From assembly GCA_964304625.1 (NCBI GenBank), contig OZ199840.1, positions 8,618,001 through 8,682,000 on the forward strand: 64,000 bases of DNA. The letters are read 5' to 3'. The notes below the pieces were generated by a model that saw only the letters and a list, made by a program, of their open reading frames with translations, was not told the DNA's origin and did not search any database. The stretch comes from Kudoa neothunni (lineage: Eukaryota; Cnidaria). Of this stretch, positions 18,826 through 30,590 are shown in pieces (positions within the stretch are counted from its first letter, which is position 1; each line of letters begins with the position of its first letter). The position numbers and the translations under genes are program-made.

Positions 18826-19330
18826 TGGTGGTAAAACCGATATATAGAAGTATAGTCAAATTTTTGTATTCGCATTATTTGATTTATGTAAATCAAATAA
18901 TCATGATAAATCCACGCCATTGGGATTTATTACTTCTTTTTATATACTGTCTCATAATTAGGTCAAAAATTTCCCCAAATGTGTTTATATGATGTCTAAT
19001 GAACACTACGAAGAAACTATTTAAAATATTTTATGGATTTTTGTAATATTTTTGTAATACATACTGGTTCCATGTCTAATTTTTAGTATAATCTATTTAT
19101 CAAATAAAAATGTTAATAACTTTAAATTTTCTGTTAATTGAACTGTCAGAAAAGATAAAATACAATGAAGGGAATAGTAGAGCGACTATTTGCGTTTCGC
19201 CAACAAATATACTCATTTTATGATTTCATCGATATAATTATTTAAAAATTATTATTTCATGTATATCATGTCAAAAAATATTGTTTCAGACGTTTATTTG
19301 AGCTTTAAATTATCGAATAAAACATTTGGT
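18826..19330. other. 3' flank of Kunitz copy 1
   Basis: No gene was recognised. The string GAGCGACTATTTGCGTTTCGCC near 19178 has a relative near 31090 downstream of copy 2, so the duplicated block extends about 0.5 kb past the stop codon. Confidence 0.45.
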
Positions 19331-19815
19331 ACATGAATCATTTCAACGCCTCCTATTCCGACGATTTGTGTCAGCATTCGTATACTCAGAGACAAAATAA
19401 ACCGAAGAAAGATAGTCTCAGTAGTGTGGTGACTGCACTCAATATCCGTAAGCACCGGTTATGTACGACCCCCGCTGCCGGTCGGTTTACTGTTCTCTTA
19501 CGAATCTTTCTCTATTCTTTTAATGTAAGCTGTTGTTAGAGTGTGATGGCACTATAAATGTATCTTCGTCTGCCGTACTAATTCGATCTAGAAGAGGAGG
19601 TTGAGTTAGACGTTTGGATCGACAGGAATGAATGAACCAACTTTAAATCGCTGTAGAGCCGTAGTCTTTATGGATACGGCTTTGGGGTAGTGGTTGCCCC
19701 TGAAAACGAAGATGTATAGTGGATTTCACGCCTTCATTACCACAGAAGGATAAGGGACGAGAGGGTAGATGCTAATCGTCCTTTGTACCTACAGCGTTCA
19801 CCGGGAGCTTATCTT
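19331..19815. other. island of higher GC content, unidentified
   Basis: About 480 bp that is clearly less AT-rich than its surroundings, with strings such as ACCCCCGCTGCCGGTCGG, GGATACGGCTTTGGGGTAG and GCGTTCACCGGGAGC. An open frame at 19333-19539 shows no known family. It could be a fragment of a retroelement or a horizontally acquired piece; no terminal repeats were found. Confidence 0.3.
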
Positions 19816-20309
19816 GTAAACAAGAAATATGAATAAAATAAGAAACACATTGATAATTTGAACGAGTGTCTTTTACAAACCAGATAATCAAAGTATCTTT
19901 TTATTGCCAGATATTAAAAAACGTTTTTTTTTGTTCATCCCTCAAATAGCTTTGTTATGGTTTGACATATAAAACTGAAAAGTTAATTAAATTAAACTCC
20001 GAGTATTTGAGAATTTGTTGAGAAATTACACCTAGATGTTGTTAGTTAGATATCTAGGATTCAATTCTTGAAATTATCGTATATACTTGAGTAAAAGCCG
20101 CAGTTATTTATCGAAAGAAGTTTCAAAACGCATACCCGATTTATACAAATGACATAGGCTTAAAAATAAGGATAATTACTAGAAAAAAAGTATTATTTTT
20201 CCGGAATAAATTAATTTTCCAATTTAAATATTATAACTTGAATTAAAATAAAAATCATCAATTTTGAAGTGAATTTATAAGAAGTAATTTCTATAACTTT
20301 GTTAGCACA

Positions 20310-20760
20310 ATGGAATCGCATAAAAAGAGATATTACGATGCTAAATTCAAATTAAAAGTCTTAAACTATGTTTTAGCCTATGATAGCAATCGAACGCAGC
20401 CACAAGATATGGAATCAAAGAAAAATTAGTGATTGATTGGAGAAAGATTTTATCCCAACAGAAAGAAATGTCTCAGATCAAAAAAGCCAACAGAGAACAG
20501 AAATCAAATTTTTCCCCCAAGGAAATTGAGTCGAACAATTAGATAAATAAACCGTGAAGTAGTGGATACACAAAGACTCGTGTGGCAATTTGACTTGAGA
20601 CAAAGATACTTCCTACAAACTTCATAACATCTGCCTGCTGCTGTACACGTTTTATGAACAGATATAATTCAACCCTTAAACAAAAGAACAAGATTTTTCA
20701 AAAGTTTCTGGCCGATTTAGAGGATAAGAGTATTAATTTACACCGATTAATGAAAAATTG
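20310..20760 (+). pseudogene. pogo-like / Brinker-type DNA-binding transposase relic
   Basis: Begins MESHKKRYYDAKFKLKVLNY, then after a frame change YGIKEKLVIDWRK and later LSQQKEMSQIKKANREQK and SPKEIE. This is the pattern K-R-SYDA-FKLKVI-YA-----NR-AAR-FGV-EK-VRDWRK of the helix-turn-helix that opens pogo/Tigger-type transposases and Brinker-type domains. Stops at about 20426 and 20540 interrupt it, and the downstream piece is unreadable. It is a dead transposon fragment. Confidence 0.5.
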
Positions 20761-23700
20761 AAGAAAAAATATGGATTATGGCGCTTGTCGTATTAGAAAC
20801 TGATGGACTACCTATGCTTTTTTATTTCCGTTAACTAAACCGTATAATGGCTAAGACTTATAACTGTCATTATTAGAACAACCGGTATCGAATAAACACA
20901 CTTTACCATTGTTTTAACCAGCGATGCCAACCCAAATAGGACATTCTTCTAAATTTTTCCCGGAAAAAATCGGACAAATCAGAATTTTTTGTAATAGCCC
21001 AAACTCATATTTAATTACGTACATAATTATTATTTAAATTGTATACATTATCATAATAATTTTTATTCTGTTAGTCTAGAAATATTATTTGGAACTAATT
21101 TTATTAGAATTTAAAATCAAGAATATTTCGCTTTAAACCATCAAGTTACTCCTGTATCGATTTATCACTTTTGACTATTTAATGATTTTCGTGATATTCT
21201 CGCATTTTAATTATTTACATATAATTTTTCCGTTTATAATATTTGTCATTAGTTATTTTTGCGTAATTAGTTTTCTGATGCAATGATATCATCAATAAAA
21301 ATTTAAAAATTATTTGTATTTATTAACTTGTTGCCTCCATATTCAATGCAATGAACACAAAATATGTATTTATTTATAATTTCCCTCAATCAATATAAAA
21401 TATTTAGTCACATATTTACCATCTTTTCCTTTCTTTTAAATTAAATAAATAATAATTTCCCATGTCTTTCAGATAACGTAATTTTAGAATAATCGGGAGT
21501 TCATTCTACTTCATGAAAAAGCGCATATTCATTTACAATGTATTGGTTCTTGGTGTAAAATATGTTTTTTCGACGTATGGTATATAATAAATATAATAGT
21601 TTGATTTAAAAACAAGATTTTTAGTTTATACTTTTTTAAAATTAATTTTGGAGTGAAATCGAAAATTTAGGTTCACTATTTTCCTATCAATTGCCACGAC
21701 ACTTTAATTTTCTTTATTGAATTCGTTATGTAAAATCATTAATGAGTCTAAAATATGTGAAAAAATACAGATGAAATTCAATTTGTTTAAAATAATTCAT
21801 TCCAATTTTCTTCGTCAATTAAAATTGGTAAATATTCGAATTTTTTTTGTATTTTTAAGTAAAAGCACATAATTTATCAAAATTGAATCTTTCATAACTT
21901 ACGTTTAGTTCTATTACAATTTTCTGTTAAATATAATATTTAAAAATTTATTTCGTTCATCATAAATAATATGATCGACATATAAGGACTGTAAAAAATA
22001 TCGTTTAGATGGGCGGATTATGTTTTCATTAATAATTACAAGCACGTTACTTCGAATAATACAAATCTTTAATTTCATGTAAATTGATGTTATGAACTAA
22101 CAAAATTCTTTCAATAGAAGACTTTCAGATGGGTAATGCTTATAATTTCTGGATTGGGAGTTTAATTGCTAATATTAATGTTCAATATACTCTCTCAAAA
22201 TGTTCGCTTCATGTTAATATTTGTTGAATAGTTTCATTCAAGTATTAAATAATTAAAAATTGAAAACAATATGAATTCACACAGCTTTGTACCATTAAAT
22301 TAAATAGGTCCGAGAGATACGTGAAAAGTGACTTGTCTAAAATTTAATGAATAGAAAAATTAACTCGTACCTGTGTCTGATTTTCATTTAAATAAATTTT
22401 CGTGTGTACCAAAAACAAACGAACGAAAGAATGAGTATTACCTGCTTAGGAAGCGTGTTGACCGTTTCAGGTCGTATGGTGAAGTATGTTTTTGTACCGT
22501 TCCCCATCTTGATATATGCTCTGTTACTCATGAAACAACAATATGTAACTTAAATCAATATAATATTTATATTATATCAGTATATCTTAAGTCAAAAAGT
22601 TAAATAATATCCTCCATTTCAAGGGTATCCAGCACGGCATGCGTCCGCGTTTTTCTGCGCCGTCCAAATTAGTCAAAAAATTTTTGAACGAACGAAATTA
22701 AAACTTGATTTTTTAAGTGATTATAAGTTTATGAAATATCAGAATTTAATCAAAAATAAATGAAACAAAACCCAATAACTGGATATAATGTAACGCCTAA
22801 TAACGCCTTTTATGGGCTCTCGTTTATTTGTTTTTTGTGTTTGTGTGAAAAAATTTAGAAAAAACTGATATCAAATATCCAGTTAATTTGATCGAATTCT
22901 AAGTTTTCACATAATAGCAAACCAGACGTATAGAACGCACATGTAGTGACAGTATTAATGTGTTGAGCATTAATAATGCTCAATTTTTTTCTAACCCCTC
23001 AGTTTATAAATGATTTATTATCACCATTTTTGTCGATTCTGCTTAGTAAAATAAATAAAGATAAGTTCCTAAAATCAACTTCAAAAGATAATTTGTAAAT
23101 TTTATCGAAATCCCACTTTAGGCAAAATCGTTCTTGGATAATCTTCCTTTTGTTGACATATTTTTACATATTCTATAGTTCAATCGTTTAACTAATTTTT
23201 TAATGAAGAAATAAAAAGATTTACTATTGCCACGTTCTGTTTACTGCGTGCTATTCAAAAATGGAGTTGTTAATTTTGCGTGGTTGATGATTTTAACAAA
23301 TATTTTCATACATTTCTTCCTACAGTTTATCTGTGCAAGACTCCAAATCGATATAAAAATTTAGGAAATTTCAATTGTTTGATCCTAAGAAATCGGAGAG
23401 TAATCTTCATCCGACAAATGACTTCACAATCTGTAATGACAAAAATTACGTGGTGGTTTATCATATATTTACATGAAAGATAAAAGTTTATCTCAATTTA
23501 CTGCTTCATAAAACAATGTATCCTTTTTTTAATTAGATTATTATAAAGTGACATTTGAAAATTATTATCTTTTAGCCCTTTACACATCTTCAAAAATCGA
23601 TGTCGAAACAATTGGAATAAAAGCTGTTCCAATAACCATAGATTACTTATTTAATCCCCTAATGGATTAGGGGTAGAAATCTATCCCAATGAGACATTGT

Positions 23701-24060
23701 TTACTGTATAATTCATTCCTTATAGATTCAAACTTTCTGAGATTATATGTATTCCTTCGAAATAAATTTATTTTAACATTAAAATAAAATAACAATTTTT
23801 ATCAGGGTTTCTCTCCATACCAACGTTGGAGCAGTACTCGGTACTCGCCAAAAGGTACCATTACCAATAAAATTTCTTTTTTTAAACCAGTATATAATGA
23901 AGAATAATGTGTCAAATTACATTAAAATGTATCAAGATTCCTTAAATTGGCTCTTTAAAGTTATTCTTACATTTTTATAAATTTTTAAGCATTTCACCAT
24001 CGAATAGTACAAAGCACGTAATAGGTTTGCAATATTCATTGGCCTACCAATAAAATATCA
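20761..24060. other. long AT-rich spacer, no gene recognised
   Basis: Open frames at 22373-22603 and 23280-23483 show no family features and no splice partners. No RNA gene was recognised. Probably decayed repeats. Confidence 0.35.
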
Positions 24061-25332
24061 TGTAATGGTAAAGTATGTGCAACTAAAAACGTCCCCTTGC
24101 GCTTGTTTTATGAATTTCTTTTTTTTCACGAATGTCCATAATAAAATAAAATAAGAAGAAGAGAAAAAAATTCAGCTTCAAATAATAACTTTAAAATTTT
24201 GAGAACTCTTCATCCGATCGCGGTCGGATACACGTGTAATCTCCATCTTTTTCCAACCAACATTGAATTGATCTCTAATTTGTCTTTATAATCATTCATA
24301 AATTGGTTCTGATTCATATTTTTTACGATATAGACACAAATTTTACAATATCAAATTCAATGATACAGGTTTTCATAGGTTTTAAGCATGAATAGTTTAA
24401 AAGCGAGAAGGCAACCACGAGCTCTCAATATATATTTTCTTAATTATCTTGGAGCTCATGAGCTTTTTTAATAATTAATAAAAATTATATTTTAGATAAA
24501 CATTTAATTACAGTAGGTAAATATCTTAAGGTCGATTATATGAAGTTATTACTTTATTAGGGGAATTTTTACGTGTGTGTTTAGTCTATCTTTCAATTAA
24601 CGTAAAAATGTTGTTATTGTATCTTCAAGGAATTGTTATTTCTATATATTTATTAGTTTTAGTCAATTATATATTTCTTAATGTAAACAATAGATTAAGT
24701 GAACATACTGCGTTTACATCTCAAAATATTCACAACTAATAATTTGGGGAAAATTTTCCTAACAACGAATTTGACATATAAAAAAAACTTATAAAACAAT
24801 TAAAATATAGTTAACAAATTTTTTTTTCAATGTTATACGCATGCTTCTAAGTAAACAAAATAAATATAATTATTTTTAAAAATTAGGTTGCTAAATTGTA
24901 ATAATAAAAACTAATTAATTTCTTAATTTTAAAATAAGAATTTCATAAAAAATTATAAACTAAACCAAACTTTACTACATTAATATCTTTACTTACAAAT
25001 TCCTAAAATATGTTTATTATAGTTAAAAACGAGATGTTTTTGTGAAATTTCCAAAAAGTTTATTTATAATGTTAATTCATATAAAATTGTTCTTTATCAA
25101 TAGTAAAAAATTTAAATAATAATAAATAATTTTTGAGTTAATAACTAAGAAGGAAACAATATAATTCAATGTTTGTTGAAAAAGATGGAGATTACATGTG
25201 TATCCGACCGCGTTCGGATGAAAAATTCTCAAAATATTGAAGTTGTTATATTATCAAGAATCGTGAAAATAGAAATGCGATAAAGCATGAGCAAGAGGGC
25301 ATTTTTTAGGTGTCGCATACTTTACCATTACC
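24061..25332. mobile_element. DNA element with about 170-210 bp terminal inverted repeats
   Basis: The left arm (24061-24269) and right arm (25161-25332) are inverted copies: TGTAATGGTAAAGTATG opens the left and its reverse complement closes the right. Both contain ATCCGA-CGCGGTCGGATACAC and TGTAATCTCCATCTTTTT in inverted orientation. The inner 0.9 kb has no open frame. This looks like a long-TIR non-autonomous transposon; the right arm has lost about 30 bp. Confidence 0.7.
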
Positions 25333-25493
25333 GCAATCAGCTAGGTCACCTTATTGAGTAATATCAGTAAATTTTAGAGAAATAAAACTTTTTTTTAAAT
25401 GTCCAAAAATTTTGGCGTAATCTCATTGGAATACAACAAACATCTAAAACCACTGAAATTTAAAATGTGGGCATGCGTAGAACATGGTATCAG

Positions 25494-25566
25494 TGCAACC
25501 CTAGTTTGGACCATCAAACGGTCAACCATATAATAAATTTTGTTGATGGTGAAAACTAGGGTTGCA
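25494..25566. repeat. near-perfect hairpin with 24-nt arms
   Basis: The left arm (25494-25517) starts TGCAACCCTAGTTT and the right arm (25543-25566) ends AAACTAGGGTTGCA. The arms pair over 24 nt with two mismatches around a 25-nt loop. It could be a tiny MITE or a structured transcript. Confidence 0.7.
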
Positions 25567-26061
25567 TCGAATGTTGTTGGAATGTAATGAAAACCCCACT
25601 ACTGAAAATATGGAAGGGGTAAAATTCGATCGCATCGAATTCCATCATCGTAAAGCGTGATACAGATCAAGAGGAAACAAAAGAATTGATCTCCACCATA
25701 ACTTCTCTAAGTTATTGAGTATTTCAAATTAAATTATTTCACGCCGTAAATCGCCATTTTCTGTTTTATTGATGTGTTGTATCTTGAGACTTTTTCTTAT
25801 TTTTACAATGTATATTAACTTCAATGGAATAAAGTCAAAATTTATTTGTATTTAAAAAATAGTGTTTTTAATGAATCAAATAATTAATGTTAAATAATTT
25901 TATAAATATATTAATCAACCTTGGGAGAATCAAAATCATTACTCAAGAATTACTTTTATTTAACGTAATTATAAAAATTGTTGAAATAATATTATTTTTT
26001 GTTGATGCTTTCATTTCCTTACAACTGATGTTAATCCTTATCTACTGTCTACTATATACAT
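25567..26061. other. spacer, no gene recognised
   Basis: AT-rich; an open frame from 25887 is a low-complexity Ile/Leu-rich run without family features. Confidence 0.3.
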
Positions 26062-26699
26062 TAATGGATCGGTCGTACGTAACCCCCTTGGGGATGAAGA
26101 AATTGTACATACTACCGGTCCCGACTGGATAGTACGTAATTTTTGTTCAAAATTCCGATTTAAAAATGAATAAACATCTGGACTAAAATCAGACATATAC
26201 TCCCACTTTTTTGAGACATGATGTTTAAAATAGTTGCCAAGCCTTTTTAAATAAAATAAGTCCATCTCTAAAAGGCTTAATTTTTGATCAATAAAATCAT
26301 CATCTGTTTCTGAATTATTGGGGGGGGGCTGTCATTGTGCCATTGTTATTTCCGTGAATTAGGGGGGACATCATTATAGACCACATTACTACGTATCTAC
26401 AACATGTTTCTATGTTTTTCCTTTATTTTTCAACTACTTACCACATTTATTTAATTATAAAAACTTTCTAATTGATTAATCGTGATAAAAAGAAAGAAAA
26501 CGCTTGATTTAATCACACGGTCAAAGCAAAAAGGTACGTACGGCCGATCCTCACGTGACTTTCGATTTTTCATTTTTTTCGTACTAATTATGCTTATAAA
26601 TTATTTAGAGCGAGTAATAATAACATTTTGAAATCATTTTGAATACGAGAGAACATTTTAATATGTAAAATAACTAAAGTACGTACGGCTGGTCCATTA
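26062..26699. mobile_element. MITE, copy 1 of 2
   Basis: Starts TAATGGATCGGTCGTACGT and ends ACGTACGGCTGGTCCATTA, an imperfect inverted repeat of about 20 bp. A related internal motif (GGTACGTACGGCCGATCC) lies near 26531. A second copy with the same ends and clearly alignable interior is at 54964-55645. No coding capacity. Confidence 0.7.
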
Positions 26700-28973
26700 C
26701 TCTACAAAAGCTGAAGTGTCCTTGTGTATCAGCATGTGCGTCAAAATTTTTTAAAAATTAAAATGTTTTAAAAAATCTTTAAATCTGTTTCACACCTCTT
26801 TATTTTCCCAAAAGTGTTTAGAAAATGATGATTTTGTCAGTTCCAAATTTGTTTATCGGTTTACTCGAGTTCAACAATGGGATTAACACCGGCTCATGTC
26901 ACGGTGAAGGTCGGATAAAATTAAAATTCTCCCTTACACGCTCTATTATAGGTCAATTAAGCGATGCCATCTATCTTTATGTATAAGGTTGGCGTTCTTT
27001 TTTGCGTTTTTGTGCAAATACACTCCTTATTTGCGGAGTTATATCGTATTTGACTTGAAAAAAACATTTTGAAGGTTCTATTAGTGGTTTTAGATGTGAT
27101 AAAAAATCTATATGTGTAAGAATAACAGATTGGTGTATAACGTTAAAATTACATTGATTGGATCATTGTAATGTAACGACTGCGTCCGTAGATTTCATTT
27201 AAATCGTCCGCTAAGTTTAACGTTCCGTGTTTAAATTCAATGTAGATGGTTGTACTTGTTGTTCACCTAATTATTTAAATTTTTTATGTTGAGTTTATCG
27301 CGATTTGTAGCTGTTTATGTGAAAAAGTGCGTTAAGCTCTCGCCGGGCCAAGGGATATTAATTTGAGCAATAAAAATTAATTTTCGTCCATTTTCTTCAA
27401 TCTCTATATCTTTTTCTATTTATTTGTCTCCCGTAAATAGTGGTGCAAAAAATTTTTGAGTCGGCAATAAAGAAAGTCTAGGGTAATATTTTAGCGGGAT
27501 TTAAATAATTCGGGAATGCAAAAAAATACGATACTAGCAATAAATTGTTTAGCATTGGTACCGGGGTCACGATATTTTTAAATGGACGCCGGGATTGATA
27601 CTTTCCTTCACAGAAATGATCATAATTTAAATTTCGCTAATCCAAATCGTTGAAAGTATGCCAATTCAAAATTTTTAGTTATTTTGCATCTATGGATTAA
27701 TTTGAAACTTCAATATATTTTGTTAATATTATTAAGAAACGCATCTGTGAGAAATCTACCCTAAAGTGTGCTTGGCAGTTCCCGCCACTATAACAACTGA
27801 CAAATGTTTAAACTTTTTTTAGTATGATTTCGAGAGATTGTATCACATAAAGTGAAATTCTACTTCGTTTTACTTTTTTTATTTAGTGTATTAAGCTAGA
27901 AATTAATGTTATGAATTTGATATAATGTGAGTTTCGAAATCTAAAACGTACTAATTTTTCTTGCTTCTTGTATTTTATTCAATTTAAAATTTAAATTTAA
28001 TGCGCTCAATCGATTCCTTTATTTTTACCATCTATATTTTTTCATCGCAAAAAAAACATTTTGAACCAACTTAGGATACCGATTTTTCCTTCTTTAGTAA
28101 GAGGTCACGATTAAAAATTACTCTAAATACTCATAGTTTTAGGGAGTACATCTACTAGGCCTCAATAATTAAATTAGAATCCAAATTTATTTACTGGATT
28201 CGAAAAGCCCACAAATGTGGATGCTTTATATAAAACAGCACATATCATGAAATTTGGCTCCACAACTAAATTAACCCCATCGTTAAATTACTAATTGTAA
28301 TTTATCTTTAAATATCTAGGGGTTTTAAAGAAATGTTTTAGTAAATATCATAACAAATAAGCGTACCAGCATATTGCGATATTATCGATTTTTCGACAGT
28401 AACAATCGCAATGATAAAAACGTTTTAATAATTAATCCTTGCAAAATTTAATTAATCCAATTTTGAATCGTCTAATATGAGAGAACAATGGGATCATTCA
28501 TGAAATCTTTAAACAAATGATTATATTCACTATGAACCATATTAAAGAGGACCACTCATGAAACTCGTTTTCTAGTCCTTATCTCTTCCTAACTCAATAA
28601 TACTAAAAGCGATATACCCATTAGTAAATAAAATTGTAATAAATTAAGACGATAAAACTTTTTAAACACAAGATTTAATATTGTTTATAAAATTAAAAGT
28701 TTCAATATTTCTTAAAGGAAATATTTTCCTCGAGCCCACCTATTTGTTTTCACAGTTGGACATAAACCCGACATAATTTATACTCTATTTTATTGTATTT
28801 AATAAATAAGTAAATTAATTTAAATTTTTGATACAGTTTGAATAATTTACGTTTTATTTGTCCCTGAAGATGCTAGGTTAAATCAAAGTGATTTTCATTA
28901 AAAAATGTATACTGTGCTTCATCATACTTATCGTTAAAAAATCGGATATATAATAATATTACTAAAGCATATG
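26700..28973. repeat. spacer and duplicated 5' flank of Kunitz copy 2
   Basis: No exon was recognised in 26700-28050. From about 28060 to 28970 the sequence aligns by eye with 16170-17140 upstream of copy 1. Confidence 0.5.
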
Positions 28974-29050
28974 GTCGGTATGTTTAGCTAATTGAAAATT
29001 TTCTTAATCATATTCACGTATTAACTGTTCGCCTATTCTTTATATACGAT
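28974..29050 (+). promoter_or_regulatory. conserved proximal promoter, Kunitz copy 2
   Basis: Same block as before copy 1 (TGTTTAGCTAATTGAAAATT, ATTCACGTATTAACTGTTCG, CCTATTCTTTATATACGAT) with the TATA box at 29041-29046, 49 bp before the ATG. Confidence 0.7.
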
Positions 29051-29089
29051 AATTATTCCAGATTCCGAAATATTTATTACAAATTTTAT

Positions 29090-30552
29090 ATGAAAAAAAT
29101 TAATTCTCTATTTTATAAAATAATATTTATTTTATCGTTTACTTTATGTTTTTCTGGTAATTACCATATTTATTTTTCAATTCTACCACTAATTAGACCC
29201 CATATTACCATCTTATGAAAGAGATGAGGGAGATTGGCCCATCGATGTCGTTAAAAGTATGGATAATGTCATTGACCGTTGGTTTATTGATATCAATGAT
29301 GCCAAATGTAAGCCTCTAGAATATCGAGGTATCAAAGGGAATTATAACAATTTTGCATCAAAGGGACTTTGTGAAATGCATGGTATGTTTTGAATATAAA
29401 CTTGGATTATATATATTATCTAAAGGTAGGTTGACCCAAAGGGAAAAACTACAAGGATGTGAAAAACCAATGCATCCAGGACATTGTGTAAAAAATCAAG
29501 GAATAAAAAAGATGTACTACTTTGATCAAACAGCTGCCAGATGCGTTGAATTCAACTATAATGGATGTGGCGGAAGTTTTAATAGATATGAAAGTGATAG
29601 TGAATGTTATTTATATTGTTTAAGTATATTAAATTGAATAACATACTAAAAATTAATGTACGTTTTACATTAGATAAAAAGAATGGAGGACTCACTAACG
29701 CTGACGATAAAAATATAGATTCTCTCGATAAAAAGGACAACTATTTAGTACCGAATTCTTTAGATTGTGATCTAAAGCCGGACGTCAAAGATAAAGACCC
29801 AGGCACTGCGATTATTGCTGATACCAATAACAACAAGTGTGCGTTTGCTGCAGTCTCAATTGATTCGAATACAAGAGGAATATTCAGGACATTTTCTGAA
29901 TGTGTCAACAAATGTTATCGTATACACATTATTTGATTTCAGCTTTTTAATATTTTATAGCACATAAATATAATGAAAACGGCGATACTGTAACAGAAAA
30001 GAATAAGAGGGTTGCGGCATGTGATACTGAGCCTCATCAAAATGCATTCACTAATGAACAACAAGTTATATTCAGATACTATTACGACTTTACCAATAAA
30101 GTATGCAAGCGCATGGAAACTGGCCAGCCAACGGGCAGTGAACCGGACTTTAATAGAGACAACAATAGCTTTCCAACGATGGAAATGTGTCATAGTTATT
30201 GTGGTGCAGGTACAAATTTGTTTAAATAAGGAGTAAAGTTGGCGATTTTACACATTAGGTTCAATTTTATTATTTAAACTTATTAAATATAAATATAGAA
30301 AATTACAAGAAGGAAATAAAGATTGAAGAAACCTGTACTCAACCAATGGATGGAAAGTGGACAGCAGGTGGATCATTTAAAGTAAAAAGATACTATTACA
30401 AATTGGCCGGAAATAAATGCAAAGCGTTCAATTACAAGGGGTTCGACGGTAACTCAAACAATTTTAAAAGTGGGGTGCAATGTCAAAAAATATGTGGTGG
30501 CCATTATAACATGGGTAAAACAATTGAGATAGATGAGGAGCTGGAGAGTTGA
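29090..30552 (+). CDS. secreted five-Kunitz-domain protein, copy 2 (6 exons, intact)
   Basis: Exons 29090-29156, 29197-29382, 29426-29623, 29674-29919, 29961-30209 and 30299-30552; 399 aa with an unbroken frame. The signal peptide starts MKKINSLFYKIIFILSF, three residues longer at the start than copy 1. Intron 1 is 40 nt, not a multiple of three, so retaining it would break the frame; this is strong evidence that the short gap in all copies is a true intron. Domain II is canonical (GCEKPMHPGHCVKN, ARCVEF, YNGCGGSFN, ECYLYC). Domains I and III-V show the same cysteine losses as copy 1. The domain V front segment (CTQPMDGKWTAGGSF) resembles copy 5 rather than copy 1. The tail ends IEIDEELES. 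Confidence 0.91.
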
Positions 30553-30584
30553 TTAGAAGCGAATCATATATTTACCTCTACTGC

Positions 30585-30590
30585 AATAAA
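30585..30590 (+). terminator. AATAAA polyadenylation signal, Kunitz copy 2
   Basis: Canonical hexamer 32 bp after the stop codon (TGCAATAAACG). Confidence 0.55.

Noticed and set aside
25887-26132. 81-codon hydrophobic frame as a membrane protein exon
   Set aside because: Low-complexity Ile/Leu run in AT-rich DNA that crosses into the MITE end at 26062.
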